The position numbers and the translations under genes are program-made. Shown here piece after piece: positions 9,462 through 18,767 of a stretch of 40,965 nucleotides of DNA; within the stretch, counting starts at the first letter, position 1; each line of letters opens with the position of its first letter. The notes beneath the pieces are model-generated. The model was given only the letters and a program-made list of their open reading frames with translations. It had not been told where the DNA came from and did not search any database. The stretch spans positions 1 to 40,965 of the forward strand of contig NZ_JADEXQ010000056.1 of the NCBI RefSeq assembly GCF_015207035.1, read 5' to 3'. This DNA is from Romeriopsis navalis LEGE 11480. Its GTDB lineage: Bacteria; Cyanobacteriota; Cyanobacteriia; Leptolyngbyales; Leptolyngbyaceae.

Positions 9462-9731
9462 CTCTCAAGTTTTAACGAATTAAGTGACCCAGCGTTTTAC
9501 CGGCTGCTGTATATATCTCGTCCGCACTCGATCGAAGTTATGGAAGTTCTATTGAATTTCTTGGAAGATATTCCCTGCTGCTAGCCGCAAATAGGGTATT
9601 GTCGTAGGTTAGTTTGCTCAACAAACCTACTTGGGCATCTCTCTCCATCGATTCTAATGCTGCACTAAACTGGAGCATCTCCAGTCATCTAGCCGATAAA
9701 CTTCCGTTGCGAGTCGAATGTTTATTTATGA
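9462..9731. other. Intergenic region with one hairpin
   Basis: No ORF is recognised. An imperfect inverted repeat (GTAGGTT...AACCTAC, 9604-9630) is visible but has no T-tract. The dynamin-like gene promoter must lie in the left part. The rest gives no match to sequence downstream of the intact S1C gene. Confidence 0.3.
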
Positions 9732-9920
9732 TTAGTTGGCCGCTGGCCTTAGTTTTTGATAAATTTTAGCAGCAGCAAGATTTTCGTGTGTTTGGGCGGT
9801 ATAAGCAGATTGACTGCCGGTCTGCATGAGCGCAAATTCTTGAATCACTCCTGTAGCGATCAATGCTTGGACTGCCAATAATACCGATACAACTAATTTA
9901 GAGCCAACTTTAGTTTGCAT
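9732..9920 (-). pseudogene. Truncated S1C protease fragment
   Basis: The 62-aa ORF reproduces the signal peptide and first residues of the S1C protease at 5794-7221. It starts MQTKVGSKLVVSVLLAVQA and ends KIYQKLRPAAN, where the full-length protein continues ...RKTKPAIVYIE. All catalytic residues are missing. The upstream region is conserved with the intact gene, so the fragment may still be transcribed, giving at most a signal peptide with a short tail. It is most likely a relic of segmental duplication followed by deletion. Confidence 0.8.
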
Positions 9921-10054
9921 GCTCCTCCCCCTAAATATTGCAGTGTGAGGACTTGAACATTTTCAACAATAAAAGGATGAAATGGGGTTTTCGATAGTGC
10001 TTTCGGCCCAGCTGTTGGCTATTTTGCCTCAAAGTTATTGCTGCTTTCGGCCAA
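9738..10054 (-). repeat. Copy B of the duplicated S1C-protease 5' segment
   Basis: Counterpart of 7036-7356. The 5' flank of the fragment (9921-10054) keeps long identical blocks with copy A, including TATTGCAGTGTGAGGACTTG. Orientation is the same, with the dynamin-like gene in between. Confidence 0.8.
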
Positions 10055-10067
10055 GGGCTGCTGTTGG

Positions 10068-10110
10068 CATTTGCGGCCCATGACTAAAAATTTGTGTAAG
10101 AAAAACCAGT
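10068..10110 (-). pseudogene. Second remnant of a TpsA C-terminus
   Basis: The minus strand encodes HKFLVMGRKCQ, matching the NKLVMGRECR tail of the TpsA protein at 22285. Only the last residues are recognisable. It sits about 145 bp upstream of the S1C fragment, the same arrangement as the remnant at 7395-7484, so TpsA tail plus S1C start were evidently duplicated together. Confidence 0.6.
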
Positions 10111-10186
10111 ATTCGGTCGATCTATCTGATAGCTTCAGATTATTCAACTTTCTAATTCTTGTAATAACTAACCCGTAATAACCACT

Positions 10187-12898
10187 ATGTTGTGTTCTCA
10201 CCGCTGGTATCTTGCGCTGCTGCTATGTCCATGGTTTTCTTCAATTGCTGCACCAATCACACTGGCACAGGTTGTCCCTGATGCCACATTGGGAACGGAG
10301 CAGTCGCAAATTGCACCTGGAGTAGTACGAGGGGGTACTGCCGAACTAATTCAGGGTGGAGCAGTGCGGGGCAATAATCTGTTTCACAGTTTTCTAGAGT
10401 TTAATGTCAATGCCGGGCAGCGAGTGTATTTTGCTAACCCAGTGGGCATTGAGTCAATTTTGAGCCGGGTGACCGGAAATACCCCTTCGTCGATCGCGGG
10501 TACTTTGGGGGTAGATGGTGCAGCCGATTTATTTTTGATTAACCCGAAGGGCTTGGTATTTGGTGAAAGTAGCAGTCTCGATATTCAGGGGGCATTTCAT
10601 GCAAGTACGGCATCAGCAATTCCATTGGGTGACGGTATTTACAGTGCTACGGCTCCCGAGCAGAGTACTTTACTGACCGTAAAGCCTCGAGCGTTGTTTA
10701 GCAGTTACCTGAGCGATACCGCCGGTGATATCCAGAACAAAGGACAGCTAAGGCCCCAGGGGAACTTGACCTTTGCGGCAAATACTATTGATTTCCAGGG
10801 ACCGGTGATCGCAGATGGCGGCAATATCAGTTTCTTCGCGAGACGCGATATTGCGTTCAACAGTTCGGGCGCTTACGCCTGGAGTCTAGGAGGCAATATC
10901 GCTCTAGAGTCAGGGGGAAGCATTTCACTTTTGGACGGAGCGCAGGTAGATACAGCCCCGTTTGATGGTAATAGCGGCGATCTGAATGTTAATGCTCAAC
11001 ACTTGACTATGACTAATGGGGCGCAGCTCAAGACGGGATCTTTTTTTAGTGGCTTGGGTGGTAATTTAACTGTAAATGTCACTGGGACGATTTCACTTTC
11101 TGGTATCGGTTTTGACCCCTCGGGCAACTTGGGCTCCACGGGTTTAATTGCCAGTAGTTTGGTTCCGAGCAGCACAGGTACAAGCGGTAATATTCGAGTT
11201 ACTGCTCCAGTGCTCAAACTGCTAAATGGAGGCTCGATCGGTACTCAAACCCTAAATGAGCAACCCGCTGGTGCAATCACGATTAACGCGCCCAGCACCA
11301 TTCAAGTCTCTGGGGTAGCCAATTCACCAAGTGGAGAATTTCGCAGTGCTATTTCTGCTTCGAGCGGTTCAAATGCAGCTGCAGGACAGATTAATTTAAC
11401 AGCACCTCAGCTAGTGATTGATGGCGGTGGCTCGATTGGGGCTAGTGGTGTTGGGACATTCGGACCGGGAGGCACTATCGATATTACCGCCAGACAAATC
11501 CTCGTTGATGGAGTATCGCCCGATGGTGAGCCAAGTAACATTGTGAGTCGATCGCTGTTCTTAGGGAATGCAGGTAATATCTTGATACGTGATGCCCAAG
11601 TGATTCAGCTAACGAATGGAGCCCAAATAGACATTTCTGCTTCGGGTCCTGGTGCCAGCAGCGGCAATTTGACTCTTAACACTGAAGATTTAGCACTGGC
11701 AAATAATAGTAAGATTTTGGCCAACAGCATTTTTGGTAATGCTGGTCAAGTTAATATTATCGTAACAGGGAATTTCACCCTCACTACTAACAGTTCCGTC
11801 ACTGGAGATAATTTCACCAGTGGATCTGGTGCACAGTTTAGCGTACAGGCAAATCGTCTACGAGTAGAAGATGGTAGCTTTATTTCAACCAGCACCTTTG
11901 GGGCCGGAGATGCAGGCAATCTTGATATTCAAGCAACTGAGGCGGTTGAAATTCTGAATAATGGCTTTGTTAGTACAGGCACTTTCACCGGTCGTGGTGA
12001 TGGCGGCAACTTGACTATTAGTGTGCCTCTATTATTGATTGACAAAGGGTTAGTAGAATCTAATTCTTTTTCTAGTGGTGCCGCTGGGAATATCATACTC
12101 AACGTTGCTAATTTGCTTATCCGAAATCGTGGAGAAGTTGCAGTTCGAGGTATTTTCGAAAGTGCTAATACTGGAGACATTACTATCAACGCTGGTATCA
12201 TTCAATTAGAAGATGAAGGGAAAATATCGGCTTCATCTTCATCGCAAAACGGCGGTAATATTAGCCTTACAGCAGATAAACGGTTAGTCTTACGGCGCAA
12301 TGCTCTGATTGATGCTAATGCAGGTGACTCACGGGATTTAATCACACCACCGCCTGGAACTGGTAACGGTGGTAATGTGCGGATTTCTGCTCCGTTTGTT
12401 GTTGGAATACCGGGAGAAAATAGTGACATAGTCGCCACAGCCTCTTTGGGCAATGGAGGACGTGTTGATATTGAGGCTCGCGGCTTGTTTGGCATCGAAT
12501 CTCGGTCCCAACGGACTTTCTTGAGCGATATTACAGCCAGTTCAGACGTAGGTCTCAGTGGTACGGTAGCGGTTAATACTCCAGATAATAGCTTTATTGA
12601 AAATAATCTCGCTTCCCTTCCAGATAACACAATTGATACAGCCGCCCTCACAGCTCGTAGCTGTATTGCTCGTAGCAATCAAAACCAAGGCTCTTTTGTG
12701 GTGGTTGGCCGTGGTGGCCTGCCCCAGCGTCCCAGCGAAGGAAATATTGTGACCTTCCCAACCGGGGCAGTCCGAGCTAGGGGGCACAAGCAATCACAGT
12801 CACGGGTTCCTTCAATTAATTCTGCTTTTTTGGAGCCAGATGGCATGTATCGTTTAAGTGACGGAAGATTGGTATTGGGTAGAATGTGCCCAGGCTAA
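10187..12898 (+). CDS. TPS-domain (TpsA) exoprotein, complete
   Basis: 903 aa from ATG 10187. A signal peptide (cleavage near TLAQ) is followed by the TPS domain: PDATLGTEQSQ, LFHSFLEFNV, FANPVGIESILSRVTG, and NPKGLVFG in place of the usual NPNG. A long beta-helix of Gly/Asn-rich imperfect repeats runs from about residue 170 to 800. The C-terminus carries Cys in ARSCIARS and again in LGRMCPG, 75 residues apart, with an EPDGMYRLSDGRLVLGR signature between them. No other Cys is seen in the mature chain. It is presumably exported by the TpsB at 20582. The 3' end faces the S8 protease across a 244-bp gap containing a long hairpin. Confidence 0.92.
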   Translation: MLCSHRWYLALLLCPWFSSIAAPITLAQVVPDATLGTEQSQIAPGVVRGGTAELIQGGAVRGNNLFHSFLEFNVNAGQRVYFANPVGIESILSRVTGNTPSSIAGTLGVDGAADLFLINPKGLVFGESSSLDIQGAFHASTASAIPLGDGIYSATAPEQSTLLTVKPRALFSSYLSDTAGDIQNKGQLRPQGNLTFAANTIDFQGPVIADGGNISFFARRDIAFNSSGAYAWSLGGNIALESGGSISLLDGAQVDTAPFDGNSGDLNVNAQHLTMTNGAQLKTGSFFSGLGGNLTVNVTGTISLSGIGFDPSGNLGSTGLIASSLVPSSTGTSGNIRVTAPVLKLLNGGSIGTQTLNEQPAGAITINAPSTIQVSGVANSPSGEFRSAISASSGSNAAAGQINLTAPQLVIDGGGSIGASGVGTFGPGGTIDITARQILVDGVSPDGEPSNIVSRSLFLGNAGNILIRDAQVIQLTNGAQIDISASGPGASSGNLTLNTEDLALANNSKILANSIFGNAGQVNIIVTGNFTLTTNSSVTGDNFTSGSGAQFSVQANRLRVEDGSFISTSTFGAGDAGNLDIQATEAVEILNNGFVSTGTFTGRGDGGNLTISVPLLLIDKGLVESNSFSSGAAGNIILNVANLLIRNRGEVAVRGIFESANTGDITINAGIIQLEDEGKISASSSSQNGGNISLTADKRLVLRRNALIDANAGDSRDLITPPPGTGNGGNVRISAPFVVGIPGENSDIVATASLGNGGRVDIEARGLFGIESRSQRTFLSDITASSDVGLSGTVAVNTPDNSFIENNLASLPDNTIDTAALTARSCIARSNQNQGSFVVVGRGGLPQRPSEGNIVTFPTGAVRARGHKQSQSRVPSINSAFLEPDGMYRLSDGRLVLGRMCPG

Positions 12899-12926
12899 TT
12901 GCGTTCAATACACCCATAATAGACTC

Positions 12927-13073
12927 CTAACGCGATCCACCTGGTTGGCGATAGTGACCATTGCGATCTACACTCTCGTGGAATGCGCTTACCGCGATCG
13001 CATTTTGCTAACGCTGGTTCGAACCTAGCAAAACGATCGCCAAAACGAACATGATTGAAATTTGTTTGCACAT
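12927..13073 (-). pseudogene. Possible small exported peptide gene interrupted by an amber codon
   Basis: ATG 13073 is preceded by GGAG at 7-nt spacing and opens MCKQISIMFVLAIVLLGSNQ, a signal-peptide-like stretch. A TAG at 13008-13010 stops it after 21 codons. The same frame continues for 26 codons (QNAIAVSAFHESVDRNGHYR, then QPGGSR) to TAG 12927-12929. It lies 69 nt downstream of the S8 protease on the same strand. Either it is a small secreted-peptide gene with a nonsense mutation, or the match to a leader is chance. No family is recognised. Confidence 0.35.
12994..13040. repeat. Long HIP1-containing inverted repeat (hairpin)
   Basis: GCGATCG-CA-TTTTGCTA (12994-13010) pairs with TAGCAAAACGATCGC (13026-13040): 15 base pairs with a 2-nt bulge. 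The 15-nt loop itself contains the palindrome GGTTCGAACC. It lies between the convergent TpsA and S8 genes, and could serve as a bidirectional terminator or be a repeat element. Confidence 0.75.
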
Positions 13074-13142
13074 GGTTTGTCTCCAAAGTTCGCGGTGAGA
13101 AGTCATGAAAAGAGGAGCGAAGCAGCGTGATTTGTATATGCA

Positions 13143-15233
13143 TTAACCCATAGCGATCGCCCGGCGTACTGCGGCATCTGCATTTACAAAGCCGTTACCG
13201 TATTCAGTTTGGTTGTAGCCAGGAATATTACGATAGGCTGTCTCAGATAAGATCTGTTTGATTTGTCCAGCAGTTAGGCCAGAATTTGCACTCCATACTA
13301 GCGAGGCTACACCAGAGACATTAGGGGCTGCGGCTGAGGTACCTTCAAATTCTCGGTCGGGAGCGAATCCACCAAAAGCATTGTGCTGATGATAGCCAAG
13401 GCTGGTGCCAAATAGAGTATTCTCCGCCATCGTAGACATAACTTCAGATGGCCCCATTAGCGTCAATCCAGGACCATATTGCGATCCCCAGTTGTCATAT
13501 ACAATTCGTTGGCCTGGATTCGTCGCTCTGTCAAATTCGTCACTCCCTCCCCAAGAAGCACCTACTGCTATGACATTGTCATAAACTTGAGCCAAGGCTG
13601 CAGGTGAAGCTAATCCTGCTAACTTATGTCCCGAATTTCCAGCAGAAATCACGAACAGAGTGTTGGAATTTTCAGCAATGACCTTTTCCAGCTCTTTATG
13701 AGCATCAGGATGCATATTATTAGCACCTAAGCTCATATTGATAATTAACTTTTCACCGCGCACTTCAGCTGCATCAATCATCATTTTGCTAGAATCTTCT
13801 AGGCTGTAATCGCCAGTATTCATATCTAAGACATCCACATTTATCATTGTAGAATTCCAATTAATTCCACTAATGCCTTCACCATTATTGGTTGCGGCAC
13901 CGATAATCCCATGCACTGCTGTGCCATGAGACGTAGACTGGGGACCTCCACCTTGATTAACAGGCGCAGCACGGAAGAATTCATCTTCGACGTTACCTAG
14001 ATTGAATAATACATTTGGACGCTGTAAATCAGAATGGATATTGCCAAATGCGTCAAAGCCTAAGCCTGTATCTGCCACCCCGATCGCTACTTCATCCGAG
14101 CCAGTGGTAAATCGCCAAGCATTATGAACGCCCATCATATGGAGATTCCATTGTTGAGCAAACCCAGGATCATTGGGAGTGACAGTTAATGTATTAAGGG
14201 GTAGAGTAATATCGGCAAATTGAATCGTGTCCATCCCTTCAAACAGGATCTGTTGTCCCGTCATCAGAGTCATTGCATCGAAGATGCGCGTGCCAGTGCC
14301 ATCATCATGAGCCACACCACTGCCGTTGACACCAGCTAAGTTCCAATCGACAACTGACGAAGAGCGAATCGCAGTAGCATCAATATAGTCGAATCGGCCC
14401 GAACCAAAATCAATATTGCCATTACCTGAGAAAATAGAGCGCGTTGCGGCAGGATTAAAAATAAATCGATCTGCGCCTAGGCTTCCACTCAATGCCTGAG
14501 TTTGGCCAAATCCAGCAGCAGATATATTGAGACTATAATTGCTATTAGTACCAGAAGCCGTCACCGCAATATGATAGAAACCGGCTCCGATCTCTACCTC
14601 CAATGTTTCTGCTGCTTTACCACTCAATTTAGAGAAGTCTAAAACTTCATTTACTTCAATGGTTTGATTCCCGTTAAAATCATGAATCAAATAGAGATCA
14701 GAATTGTTGGTTATTCCTGTCAAAGAAAGAGTGACAGTACTGTTTTGACCAACAGCAAAACTGTAAAAATCAACTGGGTCGCTTGTACCAACAACATCAT
14801 TCGCTGTCACCGCACCATTCAGCCACCCCATATAGGTAGCAGTTGCAAGACTGTTGTCACTTCGGTCTACGAACCAATCTGACTGAGCTGAGGCTGCTTC
14901 AAAGCTAGGTGGAGCGCCCACCATAGCCGCCTGCCCAATGATGCTATCTGCACTGAGCGAAGCCACTACTCCACGACCTTGGCTTACCGCATTGTGCTCA
15001 GCCAGAACTTCAAACCCATCCATGAGAAAGTCTTTACTGCTGGTCAGGCTTGCTGTGTCGCTCCACTGGGGGGCAGGTTCAATCGCCGCACTTTGATGAC
15101 GACAGGCAGTACGGCCAAAAACGTTAAGACTAGAAGACTCTGGCTCAAGACCGTAACCCAAAGAAGCTGATAACAGTTCACTACCAATTAGATCAGAAAG
15201 GGGGGTATTGGAAATAGAATTAGCAAGACTCAT
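13143..15233 (-). CDS. Subtilisin-like (S8) serine protease with N-terminal PPC-like domain
   Basis: 696 aa; ATG 15233 has an AGAGGT ribosome-binding site upstream. No classical signal peptide is seen in the first 50 residues. Residues about 125-240 form a PPC-like beta domain (TATYMGWLNG... DPVDFYSFAVG...). The S8 catalytic domain spans about 360-690 with the full triad: Asp388 (VADTG), His436 (TSHGTAVHG) and Ser633 (GTSAAAPNVSG), plus oxyanion Asn533 (SAGNSG). The region between (245-345) resembles a peripheral beta domain with IDFGSGRFDYID. PPC domains usually follow the peptidase, so this order is less common. A role in processing surface proteins encoded nearby is inference only. Confidence 0.9.
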   Translation of the reverse strand: MSLANSISNTPLSDLIGSELLSASLGYGLEPESSSLNVFGRTACRHQSAAIEPAPQWSDTASLTSSKDFLMDGFEVLAEHNAVSQGRGVVASLSADSIIGQAAMVGAPPSFEAASAQSDWFVDRSDNSLATATYMGWLNGAVTANDVVGTSDPVDFYSFAVGQNSTVTLSLTGITNNSDLYLIHDFNGNQTIEVNEVLDFSKLSGKAAETLEVEIGAGFYHIAVTASGTNSNYSLNISAAGFGQTQALSGSLGADRFIFNPAATRSIFSGNGNIDFGSGRFDYIDATAIRSSSVVDWNLAGVNGSGVAHDDGTGTRIFDAMTLMTGQQILFEGMDTIQFADITLPLNTLTVTPNDPGFAQQWNLHMMGVHNAWRFTTGSDEVAIGVADTGLGFDAFGNIHSDLQRPNVLFNLGNVEDEFFRAAPVNQGGGPQSTSHGTAVHGIIGAATNNGEGISGINWNSTMINVDVLDMNTGDYSLEDSSKMMIDAAEVRGEKLIINMSLGANNMHPDAHKELEKVIAENSNTLFVISAGNSGHKLAGLASPAALAQVYDNVIAVGASWGGSDEFDRATNPGQRIVYDNWGSQYGPGLTLMGPSEVMSTMAENTLFGTSLGYHQHNAFGGFAPDREFEGTSAAAPNVSGVASLVWSANSGLTAGQIKQILSETAYRNIPGYNQTEYGNGFVNADAAVRRAIAMG

Positions 15234-15650
15234 ATCGTTGACCTCTGATTGATTCTGTAGACAGAATAGAGAAGTCAGAAAGCTATTTCATGAGTTGTTT
15301 CGGACAGCCTAAATACATGATTTAGCATGAACCATGGAAGGATCAAGATAACCTCATTGCAGGTTTCTGCAATGGGCCTAGAAGCCTTATATCAGATATG
15401 CCAGAGCAGTTTGCGTGACTCTAATCTCCCTGCTGTCTTTTGCTTTTTAGCATCATTCGCATTCTCTCAAGTGTAATTTAATAGATTAGTAGTTTATGAC
15501 AATTAGGATTGCATTTTTCAGTATGCAGCTTTACCTGAACTAGAATTGATTATTTAGTGATTACTCCTATGATAATTTTAGTGATGTGCTTATCACCAAT
15601 TTATGATCAAGTACATGGCGCGATATCACAGTTCAGTTAAGGAGTTTGCT
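15234..15650. promoter_or_regulatory. Divergent promoter region
   Basis: 417 bp, AT-rich, between the divergent S8 protease and the small exported protein. For the rightward gene there is a sigma70-like pair: TTGATT (15546-15551), 16-bp spacer, TATGAT (15568-15573). The leftward promoter is not evident. No gene is recognised. Confidence 0.45.
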
Positions 15651-16130
15651 ATGAAATTGATGCATCGAATCTTATTCGTACCTGCGATCGCCCTCGCAAT
15701 TTTGCCCAGTATGACGGCTAATGCTAATGCCCAGTCGGCACTTAATCGTGCTCTACAGTCCTGTAATCGCATTTCTGATCCCCTCCGTCGCGGCAATTGT
15801 CAGTCAGCTATGCGTGCTCGGCAAGCCCAAATGGATTTAGTTCGTTCCTGGACGCCGCACCAACGTTCTTTAGCTCGTCAGATTTCTCAAATTACTTACA
15901 CTTACTTCCAGCGGAACGGGCAGCCAATACCAGTAAATCGTAATAGCGTATTGGCAGTCATGCAGATGATTGGTGCAAATCGTCAGGATATCCGGTTTGT
16001 CATCGATCGAATGCGGGCAAACTATAACGCTGCTATTGGTATTAACCAGGCCGATCGTCTGATCAAAAGTACCAGCCGGTTTTTACGATGCCTGGAGCGA
16101 CAGGGAACAGGATGTGTTCCAGGTAGGTAA
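15651..16130 (+). CDS. Small basic exported protein, unknown
   Basis: 159 aa. TAAGGAG at 15638-15644 stands 6 nt before ATG 15651, so the longer in-frame start at 15603 is rejected. The signal peptide runs MKLMHRILFVPAIALAILPS with cleavage near ANAQS. The mature part is about 130 residues, Arg/Gln-rich and helical, with four Cys (QSCNR, RGNCQ, FLRCLERQGTGC) that could form two disulfides. Ser/Thr-Trp-Thr-Pro and PVNRNSVLAVM segments give no family I recognise. It has its own likely promoter and a strong terminator, so it is a monocistronic unit. Confidence 0.75.
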   Translation: MKLMHRILFVPAIALAILPSMTANANAQSALNRALQSCNRISDPLRRGNCQSAMRARQAQMDLVRSWTPHQRSLARQISQITYTYFQRNGQPIPVNRNSVLAVMQMIGANRQDIRFVIDRMRANYNAAIGINQADRLIKSTSRFLRCLERQGTGCVPGR

Positions 16131-16143
16131 GTATTTCTGCTTC

Positions 16144-16179
16144 AAGCCTATGGTTGCAAATTTTCGCCATAGGCTTTTT
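16144..16179 (+). terminator. Rho-independent terminator
   Basis: AAGCCTATGG (16144-16153) and CCATAGGCTT (16167-16176) form a perfect 10-bp stem with a 13-nt loop, followed by a T-run. It starts 14 bp after the stop of the small exported protein. Confidence 0.9.
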
Positions 16180-16321
16180 CCTGTATTCTACTTTGCCGAA
16201 ATCGGCCAGATCTACTGTTCCTATCAGCCAGTAACTTATCTGAAAATCTTGGTGAATAAAGGCTAGCGGGTTTCTAAGATGCATGTATATCACAAGTGTT
16301 GAGACACCGCGAGGTCGAAAC

Positions 16322-16486
16322 ATGGTTAAGTGGGATGTTCTGATTGGAAAAATTATCACGTGGTTTGTGATTGAGCTGGTGATAGATGCTGCGGGATTAG
16401 ATCAGATAGCTGACTATGGAGAGTTCTTAGAAGATCAATTCCATCAAGCGGGACAGGTCGTAATGCTGAATTCTTATAAAATTTAG
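16322..16486 (+). CDS. Possible small protein, unknown
   Basis: 54 aa from ATG 16322, with GAGG about 9 nt upstream. The sequence opens MVKWDVLIGKIITWFVIELV, an amphipathic to hydrophobic segment, then an acidic tail (DQIADYGEFLEDQFHQAG). Composition is protein-like and nothing is coded opposite. No family is recognised. It lies between the terminator at 16144 and the IS-split tpsA gene. Confidence 0.4.
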   Translation: MVKWDVLIGKIITWFVIELVIDAAGLDQIADYGEFLEDQFHQAGQVVMLNSYKI

Positions 16487-16640
16487 TTAGGGGCGTTGGC
16501 ACAAACGGTGATAACGCTGCCTTGACTTGCCAGATTGGTAGCTCCTTACCCTATGCTTTCTATTTGATGTGAGACGGTTTTATCCTGAAAGGTCATCTTA
16601 TAATTTGGTTGGATATTGTTTGGATAAGGATGGCCTTATA

Positions 16641-18767
16641 ATGAAACTTTTGATCGCCAGTATTTTGGGGATTTTGCTGTTGCCTGAGATTGGCTGGTCA
16701 CAGAGTGTGATTGTGCCTGATGATACTTTGGGGGCGGAACGATCGCAGGTTACACCGAATTTCCTGGGGCTACCAGTTGAAGCGATCGACGGTGGTGCGC
16801 AACGGGATCAGAATTTATTTCATAGTTTTCGCGAGTTCAATGTCGATAACGGACGCGGGGCTTATTTTGCCATCCCTAATCCTGCTATCCGCAATGTTTT
16901 AACCAGGGTCACAGGCGGTAATCCTTCAGAAATTCTGGGCACGATCGGTACTTTTTTACCGACGATTTTAACAACGCGTGTGCCGAATGTGAATCTGTTT
17001 TTGATTAATCCCAATGGGATTGTGTTTGGTGAGACTGCCAGCTTAGATGTAGGTGCTTCGTTTTTTGCGACGACGGCGAGTGGGGTGAGGTGGGGTGAGG
17101 GCATTTTTAGTGCGACGCAGCCAGAGCGACCGGCGGATTTGTTGACGGTAAATCCATCAGTATTTTTGTTTGGCAGTGCGACGCCGGAGAGCATTGAGGT
17201 GCGATCTCAATTCTTGGGAGTTCCAAATGGTGAAGCACTTTTGCTGTTGGGTGGAGATATATTGATCGATGGGGGACGACTGAATGCCTATGGCGGACGA
17301 GTGGAAGTAGGTGCAGTGGGGGGGACTGGAGAAGTGAAACTCTTGGAAAGTAGCCGCTTGAACATCCCGACGACGCTCCCCCGCGCCGATATTTCTTTCA
17401 CCAACACGGCACGAGTGGATGTTTCTCTGGATCAAGGAGGCGACATTAGCTTCACAGCGAGAAATATTGGACTCTCGAACAGTATTGTGAGGGCTGGAAT
17501 TGAGTCTGGTTTGGGCGTTGAGGGCAACCGAGCTGGAGACATTCGCCTCGATGCCACAAGTGCGGTGCGGCTTGAGCAAGACAGTCAAATTGCGAATGTT
17601 GTGTTCCAAGATGCTATCGGCAATGGTGGCAACCTCATCATTAAAGCGAACTCGCTCGTCGTGAATACTGGCGCACAACTGAGTTCCAGCACCTTTGGCA
17701 CAGGCAATGCGGGCAATGTCCTGATTACTGCCAGCGATCAAGTCGTGTTTCAAGGGAGCAGTGCCGATGGGCAATTCAGTAGTGCGGTGTTTAGTAGTGT
17801 GGGACCAGGTGGAGAAGGCGATGGTGGCAACGTAGAGATTACAACTTCTGTCCTGGAAGTACTTGACAGTGCTCAACTGATTGCTCGCACTAGTGGTACA
17901 GGTGATGCAGGCAATGTCCTAATTAACGCCAGCAATCGGGTTCTGCTCAATAGCTTCAGCCCCACCACTGGACGATCTAGCGGTATTTTTATAAGCAACG
18001 CTAACACTTCAGGCATTGGAACAGGTAAGGCTGGCACCCTCAATCTCACCACGACTCAACTCACCCTTAGTAATGGTGCCGTGATTGGTGCCAGCACCGC
18101 AAACGACAAACGCGGCGGCGATGTTGCCCTCAACCTCGCCCAACTTTCCCTCCTCGACGGCGGCCAAATTCTTACCACCAGCAACAGCAGCGGCACCGCA
18201 GGTGACATCACCCTCACGGCCTCCAATCAAGTTCTGATCAGCGGCACTGACTCCACCTACAGAGACCGATTCGCCCAATTCGGCACAGCCGTCGCCTCCA
18301 TCAACGCCAACAGCGGTCTCTATGCTCGTGCCAGCAGTCTCACCGGCACCGCAGGCAACATCACCCTCTCTACTCCTCGCCTAACACTTGCCCAGCAAGG
18401 CCGTATCGATACCCAATCTGCGACTGGCGATGGTGGCAACATTAATCTCAACGTCCCCCGTCTGCTCCTACTGCGCAACAACAGCCAAATCTCCGCCACC
18501 GCAGGCACCAACGCATTCACAGGCGACAGCGGTAACATTGACCTCAACGCCCGCTTTATCATTGCCATCCCCAATGAAAATAGTGACATTACCGCCAACG
18601 CATTCACAAGCAACGGTGGTAACATCAACATCATCAATGTTAAGGGACTCTTGGGTTTCAATTTTCCCGCCTGCCCTACGCCTCAAAGTGGTATCACAGC
18701 CAGTTCCGATCGGGGTATCACGGGCACAATTTTTCTCACCACACCTGATACCAAATCAAGCAATTAG
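16641..18767 (+). pseudogene. tpsA exoprotein gene, 5' part, split by IS630-type insertion
   Basis: The start is ATG 16641 (AAGGA at 16626-16630, 10 nt upstream); 24 codons of open frame before it are ignored. The product begins with a signal peptide (MKLLIASILGILLLPEIGWS) and a TPS domain with PDDTLGAERSQV, LFHSFREFNV and LFLINPNGIVFG, then beta-helix repeats. The frame enters the IS at 18751 and stops at TAG 18765-18767 inside the element, giving TPDTKSSN and about 708 aa. The truncated product keeps everything needed for TpsB recognition but lacks the C-terminal Cys-pair region, which survives at 19877-20170. It could be secreted in shortened form. Confidence 0.88.

Noticed and set aside
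9604-9630. Inverted repeat as a terminator
   Set aside because: Stem has a mismatch and no T-run follows on either strand.
10019-10201. 60-codon minus-strand frame as a gene
   Set aside because: Only the HKFLVMGRKCQ part is meaningful, as a TpsA remnant; the rest overlaps the start of the next tpsA gene.
12895-13143. 82-codon minus-strand frame
   Set aside because: It overlaps the hairpin and the better-supported peptide frame, lacks a ribosome-binding site and looks unlike a protein.
17157-18686. Minus-strand frames of 113 and 239 codons
   Set aside because: Antisense shadows of the repetitive tpsA gene; no family features.
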